DNA of 64,000 nt from Anagrus nilaparvatae (GCA_022575985.1 JAKSXM010000272.1:23804501-23868500); one strand, 5' to 3'. Positions 24,229-35,950 are shown, numbered from the stretch's first letter. The notes: generated by a model not told the origin, from the sequence alone. A program made the numbers and translations.

Positions 24229-26553
24229 TTATATAAAAGATTCTTCAAATAGAGAAGTCGTCAACAACTTCATTTCATCCTTCACATCAGCCAGAATATT
24301 ATCAGTCAAATTTTCATGAATCAGATCATCTGGATCAGGTTTTTCTTCATTCACTAAAATATTATCTTCCCAGTCTAATGCTGAAAGTCAAACATTCATA
24401 TTTTTCATTAACAATCTTCTATTAAATGAATGAAATGTAACGCTGATTTTGAGACATTTTAAAACTCATTCTGATTTGTCGATACTTATCAGCTGTTATA
24501 TTGTTAAAACTAACGCGCTCTTGCGGTGTACAAATTAAACCTTATACACTATTCTCTTATTTTTAATGGCGCGCCTTTTTAAATTGTTTTTAAATTAAAT
24601 TATTTATATATTATAAATAAAAATATAAAAAATAATTACAAGTTATAAATTATAAATAATTATAAATTAAGTATAAAAAATATACAAAATTTTATTTTAA
24701 ATTTTTATTTATATTTAATTAAATGTTTAAATAAAAAATATTTTTAATTTTTAAAAATCTATAAGCACTTGTGCATGTGTCATGTTATCACAGAATTTTA
24801 CTTCTTGATAAAAATGACTGGTTAAATAATAATGTCTGATCGTTTATAGGTACAATAAAATTGAATTAAATATTTTCAGTAAAATTCAAGAGTAAATAAT
24901 ATATCTTTAATCTTTTATAGAAGTTGAGAAAGTTTTTTCGTTATTTTCCCAAATTTTTGGGAAGTTTAGTACGACATGATAGAATACATAAAAAGATCAG
25001 AAAAGAAGTCGCGGTCCTAAAACAGTCATTTTCTGTCCGAAATAAAAAATTAATTATTTATGAGAGATTCATTTTTATAATATATATCAAATATGAAGGT
25101 TTAGAGGGCCCGAGGTGCGTAGCACCGAGGGACTGTGATCGCATAATTTGTAAAATATTCATTTTTATCAAGGGTTAATTCATACATAATTTTATCTAAA
25201 AAGTGCGTTAAAGTTATCCCCCAGTGAGTAAAAGTAAATAATAAAATATATTAAAAAATTTTTTTTTTTATAGCAATAATTTTTTTTTTAACGTTCGAAT
25301 ATTTAACTTATACTGAAAGACACTTAATGAAGATTATGTATAAATAAAATAGACAATTTATTTTATTAATAAAATATTATTTTTTATGTTTAAATTGTTT
25401 TTCATTTAAAATTGAATTTAAGGGGGTTGGCGCGCTTCAGCGCGCAGGGGGCGGAGCCCCCTAGTAAAATTAAATTTCAAAAAATTTCAACTTACTTGCT
25501 GCCGTTTCGCCACTTGATACTAAATTGTTGCCATCTACATTTACATCCAATTGTTTCTCGATTACAAGATCAATGATAGCTTTTGGATTAGATAATTTTT
25601 GTTTACTTCGGATTAAATTCTGGTTGATATAATCTTCTTGCGACATTATTTTATTCAAAGGAACTGTTCGTTCCTTTTTTGGTGCATGACTTTTAAGATG
25701 AGAAATTATTGACTGTTTATGCATAAAACACTTTTCGCAGTCATCACAAGTATAAATTTTATTTAAACCTTCTTCGTCTTTGCTGTCGATCTTCAGCTTT
25801 TTGTTTGACTTGTGTGATTTCTGATGATAGAGTAGATTACTCAACTGTTTAAAACTTTTGTCACACAAATTACATTTGTAAGGTCTATCACCAGTGTGAA
25901 TTCGAATATGCCTTGTTAGATCACCTTTCCGAATAAATTTCTTGTTGCAAAGATCGCACTCAAACTTGTTGATGCCAGAGTGAATTTTTTTGTGGAGATT
26001 AAGACTAGATAATTGTGTAAAAGTCTTGCTACATGTATTACATTTGTAAGGTCTAACGCCAGTGTGAACTCGAAGATGTTTTTGTAAATTACCCTTTGCA
26101 ATAAATTTCTTGTTGCAGAGACTCAAACTTCTTGATGTCAGAGTGAGTTTTTTCATGACGTCGAAGATTACTTGAATTTTTAAAAGTCTTGTCACATTCG
26201 TCACATTTGTAAGGTCTATCACCAGTGTGAACTCGAAGATGGTTTGTTAAATCACTTTTTTGAATAAATCTCTTGCTGCAAAGATCGCACTCGAATTTCT
26301 TGACGCCAGAGTGCATTTTTTCGTGACTTCGAAGATTAGATATATCTGTAAAAGTCTTACCACATGAATCACATGTGTAAGGTCTATCGCCAGTGTGAAC
26401 TCGAAGATGTCCATTTAGATCATGTTTTCTAATAAATTTCTTGTTGCAAAAATCGCACTCAAATTTCTTTATGTCTGTGTGCGCCTTTAAATGATTATTA
26501 AATGGTATTTTGTATTTGTAAGTTTTTGAGCACTTGACACACTTGTATTCCAT
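24229..26553 (-). pseudogene. ZF4: recombinant B/C zinc-finger gene with frameshift
   Basis: Exons are 25496-26553 (fingers) and 24229-24380 (tail), separated by an intron holding a 1,050-bp Helitron. Without it the intron is 65 bp, as in ZF6. The start MEYKCVKC, exon-2 acceptor (26573) and promoter are type B. The last fingers (CNLCDKSFKQLSNLLYH, CDDCEKCFMHKQS), the linker to the tail and the tail exon (LDWEDN...) are type C. About ten finger positions are present. Finger 6 is broken by loss of 5 bp between 26120 and 26121: paralogs have GATCGCACTC, here GACTC. This removes the first Cys codon and shifts the frame. As annotated, the protein would stop after finger 5 at 26089. The tail has VNEE where ZF6 has VKEE. 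Confidence 0.85.
24415..25464 (+). mobile_element. non-autonomous Helitron, 1,050 bp, in a ZF4 intron
   Basis: It begins TCTTCTATTAAATG and ends ...GCGGAGCCCCCTAG, inserted between A (24414) and T (25465) without duplication. The empty site ATTAACAA^TAAAATTAAATTT is present in ZF6 (about 34111) and ZF9 (about 54291). The 5'-TC, 3'-CTAG, A^T target and GC-rich 3' hairpins (GCGCGC-TTCA-GCGCGC and GGGGGC-GGA-GCCCCC at 25429-25461) are the Helitron hallmarks. No Rep/helicase frame is present. A second GC-rich hairpin-like stretch (GGTGCGTAGCACC) lies near 25115. Confidence 0.93.
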
Positions 26554-27018
26554 AACTTGAAGAAAGGGCAAACTGTAAATAAGATTGAAGAGATTATACA
26601 CTGATTATTATGTACCAAAGATTAATTTTTTAAATGCTGTGCTTGAGGAAAATCGTGATTAAGTTTTTGCTATAGTCCAAGTATCTGAAAATTGAAAATT
26701 AAACAGGCGCTATCTTTTAGACATAGTAGTTTAAAAGTATATTATTTCCTAGAATACTGTATAATATGAAAAATTCTACAAATAAATTTAATCACGTCAA
26801 AAAATAAGATTCAGCTTTAAATATTCTTGCGTTAAATGCAATGTAATATTGCTTGTAAACTAACTTCTAAAGAATCGAATTTATAAATTTATGTACGCGA
26901 ATATTTACTTTAATTTTTTTTTTTAATATTTCTTTTTGTGTGTGTAAAAGTTTATTGTACTGCAATGAATAAGTTTAGTATAAAAATACCTGTGAAAAAT
27001 ACATAAGAATATTCTTAC

Positions 27019-27330
27019 TTGCGATGAGATTATAATTTCAAAGAGTTTTTATTTTTACACGTTTTTATTAATAAATTAATTATTTGTTCTATAAAAATGT
27101 AATATAAAGTTAAAGCAGTTTAACTTGAACAGTTGCTTCTTTGAAAGCGACTAGTAACGTACTAAACTTTATGTACTAAAATTCCAGTTCTATAAGGTAA
27201 AATATTTGTCAAATTGATTTCCCCACACATAATATTTAAAATTATTTATTTATTTCAGTTGGTATTCGAATTAAATTTTGTTTATTACGTTATTATTTAC
27301 AAGTTTTAATTAAATTTCTATCAAGTAACG
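27019..27330 (-). promoter_or_regulatory. ZF4 noncoding exon 1 and promoter block (type B)
   Basis: The donor ATCGCAA^GTAAGAAT ends exon 1 at 27019, and intron 1 is about 446 bp. The block GGAATTTTAGTACATAAAG...GGGGAAATCAATTTGACAAATA matches those of ZF2, ZF7 and the orphan copy at 62.5 kb. Confidence 0.5.
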
Positions 27331-27393
27331 GACGTCTCTTATCTTTCATCATTTGTTGTTGTTATTATTGTAATATTTAGAATTTTAATTTAA

Positions 27394-27617
27394 GGGTACC
27401 TTCTCCCAGTTTTCAGTAAAAATAACGTTATTTTTCAGATTAATTTTCTCAAAAAATTTATTGCATAATAAAAAGATTTTTTTACAGCTGTTTTATATAC
27501 TTTTTTTTATTATTTCTTTTGGTTCCTCAATGAGGAACTATTTTTTTACATATGATGAGATGGCGCTAAAATTTGGTGTCTAAAAAAAAAGTTATAAATC
27601 GGGCCGCATCAAAGGTA
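27394..27617. mobile_element. truncated copy of the GGGTACCTTCTCCC TTAA element
   Basis: The left end TTAA|GGGTACCTTCTCCC is identical to the start of the element at 62696-63277. The right half is missing. After about 27617 the sequence passes directly into A-type 3' flank, so this is a recombination joint between a B-type 5' side and an A-type 3' side. A stretch at 27541-27590 resembles the MITE end at 2678. Confidence 0.65.
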
Positions 27618-27760
27618 TAACAAATTTTTATTTCTCGCCAAACTGACAATTGTTATTACAAGTAGAATATTTTATTTCTGTTTTTCATTTTAGACTTATT
27701 TTAAAAGAAGTAGTCTTTGACTAATACTAAGTTACCTTAAAATTTATTTTACTTAAAAAA

Positions 27761-28116
27761 GTCTGTCACGCTCAGTAGAAGTCTTAAAATCTAGTCTTCA
27801 CCAATACCTTCTAGAGATTGACAGACGTGACTCAAATCTCCGCTAAATTCAGTTTTATTCCTTACACTCTTTTCCTTTACCTTTTTCTCTAGCCTCTTTT
27901 CTCCTACCTTTCTCTAAACCCCCTCTTACTTATACTCAAATTTATTGTATCCATTTGTTATTATTCATTAAATATTTGTTAATCAATTTTATATTTTTAT
28001 CAAATTTATATTTATAAAATTTTATTAATGCGTAGCAACTTAAACACTTTTGTAAATGTACTTCAAAATTTTGTACAACCTTGTACGATAATCAAATTAA
28101 AAAAAAAAAAAAAAAA
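27761..28116 (+). mobile_element. 5'-truncated retroelement tail with poly(A)
   Basis: It is inserted into the A-type 3' flank (ACTTAAAAA...TTAATCTAATTAAT is continuous at 7045-7075 and 18275-18300). The insert ends ...TAATCAAATT followed by an A run of about 18. Internal C/T-rich sequence (27850-27930) stands out from the flank. A poly(A)-ended insert fits a LINE or SINE 3' end. No coding frame. Confidence 0.6.
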
Positions 28117-28191
28117 TTAATCTAATTAATAAAACAAAAATTTACGTCTTGCCAAATGGGCAACGGTCTCTCTAACACTTTACGAACAAAT

Positions 28192-29471
28192 TTACTTGTT
28201 GCTAGTTAAATTATTTATCAGTTCTTGGAATAAAACGTTGGTAACATTGGTTACTTCTTTCTTAATCTCTTTCTTTATTTCATACTTCACATCATCCAGG
28301 ACATTTTCAATACAAGTTTCATAAATAAAATCATCTGGAAAATACTTTTCTTCTTTTATATCAACGACCTCATCTCTTACCAAACCTTTAATAGAATAAA
28401 AAAATTTATTAATAATAAAATATTGCTTTCTTAAAACCATTATTAACATAAATAAACTGAAAACTTGCCATATTCACTTGCTGTTGAACTACTATCAGAT
28501 GCTAAATTTTTGTCATTTATCTTATTTCTACAATCTTCAACAATTTCAGATTCTTTAAGAATATCAGATGATTCCTTCTTGCCTCTACTAAAATACTGGT
28601 CAATTTTCTCTCTTTTTTGTATAATTTTCTTTTCATTAGTTTGTGGATTACTTTTCAACTGAAAAAGTATTGAATTTTTATTTGAAACATTGCCTTCATC
28701 GACTTCCGTGTTTTTACTCAAATTGTGAGTTTTTTTATGATTTCGAAGACTGCTTGTATGCAAAAAACTTTTGTCACACAGATTGCATTTCAAAGGTTTT
28801 TTCCTGTTGTGAACTAGAATGTGTCTTATTAGATCGGATTTTTGAATAAATCTCTTGTGACAATGTTCGCATTCAAATTTCTTGATGCCAGAGTGAATTT
28901 TTTCATGACGTCGAAGATCACTTGAATTTTTAAAAGTCTTGTCACATGCGTCACATTTGTAAGGTCTATCGCCAGTGTGAACTCGAAGATGCATTTTCAG
29001 ATGAGCTTTTGTAACAAATCTCTTGCTGCAAAGATCGCAGTCAAATTTCTTGATGCTAGAGTGAGTCTTTTCATGACGTCGAAGATCACTTGATATTTTA
29101 AAAGTCTTGTAACATGCGTCACATTTGTAAGGTCTATCACCAGTGTGAACTCGTAAATGATTTGTTAAATCACCTTTGTGAATAAATCTCTTGCTGCAAA
29201 GATCGCACTCTAATTTCTTGATGCCAGAGTGAATTTTTCGATGATAATAAAGACAGCCTGATTGCGCGAAAGTCTTGTCACATGCATTACATTTGTAAGG
29301 TCTCTCGCCCGTGTGAACTCGTAGATGGCTTGTTAAATTAGTTTTTTGAAAAAATCTCTTGTTGCAAAAATCACACTCAAATTTCATAGTGCCCGAGTGC
29401 GTTTTTTTATGACGAAAAAGAGATCCTTGGTATTTGTAGGTTTTAGAGCACTGATCACACTTGAAGTTCAT
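28192..29471 (-). CDS. ZF5: subfamily A C2H2 zinc-finger gene, apparently intact
   Basis: Coding exons are 28478-29471 and 28192-28385 with a 92-bp intron (AGCAA^GTGAAT ... AAAG^GTTTGG), predicting 395 aa. The start is MNFKCDQC at 29471, after an acceptor at 29518. There are nine intact CX2C/HX3H fingers with alternating TG(D/E)RPYKC and SGIKK(L/F)EC linkers. A Ser/Lys-rich stretch follows, then the full A tail VRDEVVDIKEEK...LFEELINNLTSNK with IKEE, VKYE, IKKE, IKKE. Of the A genes this has all ancestral parts: start, fingers and full tail. It is inferred to be a nuclear DNA-binding protein with a sumoylatable tail. Confidence 0.92.
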
Positions 29472-29762
29472 AATATATAAGAATTATTTCTGATTAATCC
29501 GTAAGTCTCTTTGATATCTGTAAAAATAAAATATCTGCAAAATGAAATATATTTTTTCTTATAATAAACTTATTTATTTCTAATATTTATTTTATTTATA
29601 TTTCATCACATTAAAATTTGCTCTTTAATTTTTATTTTTTTAATTTTTGTATTACGCAAACGATAATTATGTTTCATAATTGAGAAACTAAAAAAAATTC
29701 TAAATTTTGATATTTGTTTGTAAATACAGCAAAAAAAATTGATAGAATTAATGAATTTTTAC

Positions 29763-30080
29763 CTGTTTATAAATTTAAAATATTTTGTGTATCAATTGAA
29801 CTTCTAATTATATGCAAAAGCTATTACAAAATTAATTCAAAAATGATATTTTCTACAACCAACAGCAACTTCTTTGAAAACGACCAGCAAAGCACTAAAT
29901 TTTAAATATTGAAATTTTAGTTGTACGGTTCACAAAATATTTGACTGGGTTAGTAAAATGGATTCCCCCACTCATAATCTTTAAAATTATTTATTTTCAT
30001 TTCATTTGTCATTCGGGTAAACTTTTGTTTATCATAATAAAATTTAAACACTCACTTTAAATTTACAAATATCATCAATT
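29763..30080 (-). promoter_or_regulatory. ZF5 noncoding exon 1 and promoter block (type A)
   Basis: The donor AAACAG^GTAAAAATTC lies at 29763/29762. The conserved block reaches to about 30080 and includes GGGGGAATCCATTTTACTAACC and TTAGTGCTTTGCTGGTCG. Confidence 0.55.
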
Positions 30081-31619
30081 TTTTTTCTGTGATTATAATT
30101 TTTGTGAAATTTCGAATTTTATATTAATCAATCTTCAATCAATTTATTTTTTGCATTTTATTTTTTAAATTAGCTTTTTTTAAAATAAACCGTCGCGTCG
30201 AGGTCCAATAAAAGCTAGATACACCAAAATTTTTTTTATTTTATCAAATGCTGATCAAACAGTTAATAATTTTAAAATATATCCATGGACTGTAATTTTA
30301 CTCGTTTTTTTTTTCTTTTCAATAATTTTATTTTTATTTTTGATTGCAAATTTTATAAATAAAAAATCGGTTTATTGGAAATAAAATTATTATTTGATAG
30401 AATTAATTTTTTTATGCGTACTTTTTTTTTAAATCCGTTTTAAATTGCTAACCACCAATATTTTGAGTTATTTGAATTTCGATATTTTTGTACGAAGTTT
30501 GAATGTATTATGAATATTTTTCATTTACCAATACCAATTCAAAAATTAATTTAAAATTTTATTCGTCTGCCTTTACTTTTATTTACATATTTTAAAATAA
30601 AATTTGTTATTTTATTGATTTATATCGATGATTTCAAATTCTTTGTAAATGACTATTTATTAACTGTTACACTTAATTTACGTGATTTCCTATTATCTAT
30701 AATAAATTTTTTTAAATTTAATTTTAATTAATTTACTTTTCACAAATTCGTTTCTATATTTAAAAATTTTTTGAAAAATAAATTATATAGTAATCACACT
30801 GGGTACCTATGCATTCATATTTTTATTATTACTTTTCTTTTAAACTAGTAAGTCATTATAAATAATGAATAGTCTGAGTGAAGATATTATTTATTATTTT
30901 CATATTTTTAAATTTCATCGTATTTCAAAAAATCCTTTCTCTCTCTTTAGCATTAATAATATTTTTTCTTCCAAGTGGGTTGAATACATTTTTTTGGAAT
31001 AAAAAAAGAATTCTTCAGAAAGCTATTTACTACCCGAAGAAGGATTGGCTTCACCTCAGATAGTAATTAAGGTACAATCTAAGCCATTCTAGTTTTGCTC
31101 CCTTAGTTAGAAATGTACTACTTATTTAATAATTTAATTCACAAATTTTTTTTAAATATGTACTGGTGTATGGAGTATTCGACCCCGAACATCTAAGGGT
31201 ATCTCGAATAATTTTTCCTTAATTTTCGGTCAAGATAAATATCTAATTCATTGGGAAACTCGTTCCTGCCAAAACATCGTCACAGTTGTTAGAAAATCCC
31301 AAAGAAAAACAATTTTTTATGACAATCAGAACAAAAGCTTAGAGTTATGAGTAGTTTATAGCTATGTTGCATATTGGTCTCAAGTTATCTTTTTTAAAAA
31401 AAAGACCTACCCTAACCAAAAGTATTCCTTATTTCCTTATTTCAAAGTTTAAATTAGTTCCTTAATGCCTTTTTAAAAAAATAATATTATTTTATTTCTT
31501 GTGGTTCCTTATAAGCAAGATCAGGTTTCGGTTTCAGAAAATATCTTTTTTAAATATATTTTTACTATATTTAAATATAATCTTACTCCATCTCCTTAAA
31601 ATTAAATTTTTTTTTTTAT
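30081..31619. other. type A upstream flank plus unique ~1.2 kb
   Basis: 30081-30790 aligns with other A-gene upstream flanks. 30800-31619 has no counterpart in the ZF8 unit, which jumps from the equivalent of 30405 to the equivalent of 31625, so one copy carries an insertion or the other a deletion. No gene recognised; the frame at 30878-31063 is unsupported. Confidence 0.45.
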
Positions 31620-31624
31620 AATTT

Positions 31625-32760
31625 AAATGAGATAAGGCCGTATATCCAAAAAGTTGAAAATCTCTATTATCATTATAACCTGATCCTTGTAGAGAATTAT
31701 AGCCAAATAGCATTATGGTCTCTCGATACTTTTCTTTTTTCAATAACCTATATCCTTTATTATAGGAATGCCTCATAGCCAGACCTCAGACCGGTCGCCT
31801 TTCTTATAACACGTAAAGAATGTATAAGTGTATAATTTTTTGAGTACAGTATTTAAATATTATAGGGGGGGGGGGGGCGGTCCGTGTTGCACAGCTCTGC
31901 TCATAACGAGGATTAGTTACTGCATGGTTGCAGAAAATATCTGGAGCATAAAATACCTTACTCAAATAAATATGTCCCTCCCTTCTCAAAATCAATAATT
32001 TTTTTAAAAAAAATTTATATAAAATTATTTATTTTATAAACATTTAAACATTTTTTTAAGGATTATATGAATTCTTAAAAGTATATTATATGAAGATTCT
32101 ATTAAAACTGTAAAAATAACTTTTAAAACTCAAATTTTTTTATTTCTATAGTCAGTGGCCCGAAAGCACATATTTCCCGGCCACTAAGCGAAAATATAGT
32201 ACACATTACATTACTCCAAGCCTAGGATGGTAAACTGCGATTTAGGGCATTCATTTTTTTATCGCTAAGGGTCGTATATTATTTTTCTGAAGAAATAAGA
32301 CCATTTATGTCCACTTTTCTAATGCCGACTTTTTTGTTGAAATTTCAGCTTCATTTTTTCCAACACTTAACTAAAAATATGGAATCCAAAAAATTTATCT
32401 ATAAAGTTACAATCCAAAAAAACAAATATTAAATAATTTTACCATTTTAGTTAACTATTTTATTTGCTCAAAACTAGTAAAAAACATAAGGACCTAAAAT
32501 TTTACTTCATTGACTCTATTCTGTACAAAAATCTTATGAGCAACGTCAGAAGAATATTAATTTAAAAAGTTTACTTTAATCATATACAAATGTCATATGT
32601 TTTCGTGGTGTAGTCGGTTATCACATCCGCCTAACACGCGGAAGGTCCCCGGTTCAAACCCGGGCGAAAACAGTTTTTTTTTATTTACACTTTTTTTTTA
32701 TAAAAAATTTCAATATATAGTTTACCATAAATGAAATTAAAAAACAAAATACATAAATAA
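31625..32760. repeat. duplicated segment carrying tRNA copy 2
   Basis: Over more than 1.1 kb it is nearly identical to 49915-51130, including a G run (13 G at 31865-31877), the palindromic AGTGGCCCGAAAGC...CCCGGCCACT stretch at 32155-32187, and the tRNA. The small minus-strand ORFs at 31534-31776 and 31804-31995 are not conserved as frames in the second copy and are not called. Confidence 0.8.
32599..32671 (+). tRNA. tRNA-Val-AAC: tRNA-Val(AAC), copy 2
   Basis: Identical in sequence to copy 1 (21548-21620), with intact stems and anticodon AAC. The downstream CAGTTTTTTTTT terminator is present. Confidence 0.97.
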
Positions 32761-33719
32761 ATTAACAAATTGAATTAAATTTCAAATTTAGGATTTGACA
32801 TAAATTTTATTTTTAAATAGCTTTTCAAAAAATTATTGAAAGATTGATGTTTTTGGTTTTTAAAATTTTCAAAGGATTTAATTTCAAAAAGAATCCCCTC
32901 AGAAAAAAAAATCTTTCAGATTTGGAGTTTATCGTAAACTTAATAAATTTCAAAAAATTTGTCACTAACTTCTATTTTATATTTTTTGAGTAGAAAAGGT
33001 TGAGAATGATCCGATATGGCAATCGTATAATTTCTTTTGGAATGACTCATATAATTTAGAATTAAAAAAAAAAGTCTATCTACTCTAAAATTCCATTATA
33101 AAATTTTTAAAATAAACTTTTTTTAATTACCAATGTAAAAAAAAAAATTGTTTAGTTTTGAAATATAAAGGAAGGAATGAAAATTTTAGATTTCATTCTG
33201 CTTCATAGTTACCAAAAAGTCAGTTGTCTTTATAGAATATTTGTAATTAAAATAGCATTTTTTATCGTTTTTATTAGTAATTATGAAATAATTGATAACT
33301 GGTTCTATATTTTGTTATGAAGTTTTATTGTTAAAAATTTAGCTAATCCCTTCATTTGTCTATAACTTCTTATAAAACTTTCTAATCAAATATTTAAAGA
33401 TTACTTCAAAATTAAAATTAATAATTTTGTTGAAATTTTTTAGTGTTTATCCATACTAAAATTTAATAAAAAAAATCTTTTGCACTAATAATTCTTCGTC
33501 AACTTTTTATTTTCTAAATTTCATAGTTTTGTTATTTTAAATTCTGTTCTATTTCTTATTCAACTAATGCAATGATGTTTCACAATAAAAATTTTTTAAT
33601 TATTTCACGTCAACACAAAATACTTCGTTTCTCTATTTTAAAAAAGTGAGGTTTCTAATAAGTCAAATCGACAATCGTCGCACTTGCTGCTAATTAATTA
33701 ATTAAATTTAAAAGATTCT
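32761..33719. other. C-type downstream flank, gene-free
   Basis: It aligns with 21950-24230 minus the TTAA element, and with 52960-53900. No coding signal. Confidence 0.5.
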
Positions 33720-35383
33720 TCAAGTAGAGAATTCGTCATCAACTTCCTCCTTTATTTCATCCTTCACATCAGCCAGAATATTATCAGTCAAATTTTCATA
33801 TATCAGATCATCTGGATCAGGTTTTTCTTCTTTCACTGAAATATTATCTTCCCAGTCTAATGCTGAAAGTCAAACATTCATATTTTTCATTAATAATTAG
33901 ATTCAATAACGAAAAAATTTAAACCTACTTGTTGCTGTTTCGTCATTTGTTACGAAATTGTTGCCATCTATATTTGCATTACATTGTTTCTCGATTACAG
34001 GATCATAAATCAGATCATCTGGGTCAGGTTTTTCTTCTTTCACTGAAACATTATCTTCCCAGTCTAATGCTGAAAGTCAAACATTCATATTTTTCATTAA
34101 CAATAAAATTAAATTTAAAAAAATTTCAACTTACTTTCTGCTGTTTCGCCACTTGATACTAAATTGTTGCCATCTATACTCGCATCACATTGTTTCTCGA
34201 TTACAGGATCAATGATAGCTTTTGGATTAGATAATTTTCGTTTACTACGGATTAAATTTTGGTTGATATAATCTTCTGGCGACTTTTTTTTATTCATTTT
34301 TTCATCAACTGTTCGTTCCTTTTTTGGTGCATGACTTTTAAGGTGTGTAATTATTGAGTTCTTATGCATAAATGACTTTTCACAGTCGTCACAAGTATAC
34401 ATTTTATTTAAACCTTCTTCGTCTTTACTGTCGGTCTTTAGCTTTTTGTTTGACTTGTGCGATTTCTGATGACAGAGTAGATTGCTCAACTGTTTAAAGC
34501 TTTTGTCACACAAATCACATTTGAAAGGTTTTTCATTAATGTGAATTCGAAGATGATTTATTAAATTAGATTTTTTGACATATCCCTTTTCACAAAAATT
34601 GCAATCGAATTTCTTGATACCGGAGTGAGTTTTTTCATGACGTCGAAGATTAGATATATCTGTAAAAGTCTTACCACATGAATTACATTTGCAAAGTCTA
34701 TCGCCAGTGTGGAGTCGAAGATGTCTATTTAGATCAGGTTTTCTAACAAATTCCTTGCGGCAAACATTGCACTCAAATTTCTTTCTGTCAGAGTGAATTT
34801 TTTCATGACCTCGAAGATTAGATATATCTTTAAAAGTCTTACCACATGAATTACACTTATAAGGTTTATCGCCAGTATGAACTCGAAAGTGCCTTGTTAG
34901 ATCTTCTTTTCTAATAAATGACTTGCGGCAAATTTTGCACTTGAAATTCTTAATGTCAGAGTGAGTATTTTCATGACGTCGAAGATCACTTGAATTTTTA
35001 AAAGTCTTGTCACATGCATTACACTTGTAAGGTCTATCGTCAGTATGAACTCGAAAATGTCTATTTAGATCAGGTTTTCTAATAAATTTCTTGCTGCAAA
35101 AATTGCACTCAAATTTCCTTTCGTCAGAGTGAATTTTTTCATGACCTCGAAGATTAGATATATCTTTAAAAGTCTTACCACATGAATTACACTTATAAGG
35201 TTTAATGCCAGTATGAACTGGAATGTGCCTTTTTAGATCATTTTTTCTACTAAATAACTTGCTGCAAAGATCGCACTTGAATTTCTTTGTGTCCTCGTTT
35301 ATGCCCAAGTGTATTTTATTATGATGAGTTAGCGATCGTTCGTGTTTGTAAGTTTTTGTGCACTTATCACACTTGAAGCTCAT
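33720..35383 (-). CDS. ZF6: subfamily C C2H2 zinc-finger gene, four-exon form
   Basis: Coding exons are 34135-35383 (fingers), 33929-34069 and 33720-33862. Introns are 65 and 66 bp, each with acceptor GACTTTCAG^CATTAG; the predicted product is 510 aa. The start is MSFKCDKC. There are twelve intact fingers, with SDERKFEC or SDRKKFEC alternating with TG(D/I)xPYKC linkers. The helix tips DISNLRGH (fingers 3 and 7) and PDLNRH (4 and 8) recur, so fingers 3-4 and 7-8 look like a duplicated module. The middle 47-codon exon is chimeric: its first half copies the last exon (LDWEDN.SVKEEKPDPDDLIY), its second half copies the end of the finger exon (DPVIEKQ..DGNNFV..ETAT). The final tail has VKEE, VKDE, IKEE and ends EEVDDEFST. 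This C-terminus is out of frame with the LFEE ending of the other subfamilies. Confidence 0.9.
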
Positions 35384-35666
35384 TATAATGTAAGACTTAT
35401 TCCTGATTAATCCGTAAGTTCCTTAAAAATCTGTAAAACTTATTTTATTTATATTTTCATTTGATCACTTTTTGCCTTACGATTAATATTTGTTAATTTC
35501 TGTTTGAGTAAAAGCTATAAACAAATAAGTAACAGAAAAATTTTTTAAATAAGTAAATAATTCTAAGAATTCTTCACTAATAAAATTATAAATTTAAAGT
35601 ACTGGATTTGTAAATGCCTAATTCTTTAAAAGATTATTTTTTAGTACAGAAGAATTATATTTTTAC

Positions 35667-35950
35667 CTTATAATATACAGTCAAACCTTAGCAACCACCA
35701 TTTATGCCACAAAAAGTTATAACTATTTGCAATATTTTATATCTTATAGAAAAACCTGCAGTGGTTGTCTTGAAAGCGATCAGCAACCTACTAAATTTTA
35801 AATACTGAAAATCTTTTAGTAGCTGATATGCGTAAATAAAATTGGTTCCCCCCTTCTTATAAACATTTAAAATTATTTGTGTTTATTTCATTTAACATTC
35901 ATGGAAAGTTTTATTTGAAGTTTAAATAATAAATTAAATTTCTAACGGCT
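35667..35950 (-). promoter_or_regulatory. ZF6 noncoding exon 1 and promoter block (type C)
   Basis: The donor TATAAG^GTAAAAATA ends exon 1 at 35667, and intron 1 is about 236 bp. The block GCTTTCAAGACAACCACTGC...GGGGGGAACCAATTTTATTTACG is nearly identical to 55637-55920 upstream of ZF9. Confidence 0.55.

Noticed and set aside
26554..26601. Upstream in-frame ATG giving an N-terminal extension MYNLFNLIYSLPFLQV to ZF4 (similar in ZF7)
   Set aside because: The extra codons fall in intron 1, upstream of a clear acceptor (TTATTTACAG, ending at 26573), and ZF2 lacks them.
31534..31995. Two minus-strand ORFs (80 and 63 codons) in the tRNA-bearing segment
   Set aside because: The duplicate at 49915-50280 breaks both frames by indels, and no family is recognisable.
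32155..32190. GTGGCCCGAAAGC...CCCGGCCACT stretch considered as a small structured RNA
   Set aside because: The pairing is short and the stretch is present only in the two copies of one duplicated segment; no known RNA family is recognised.
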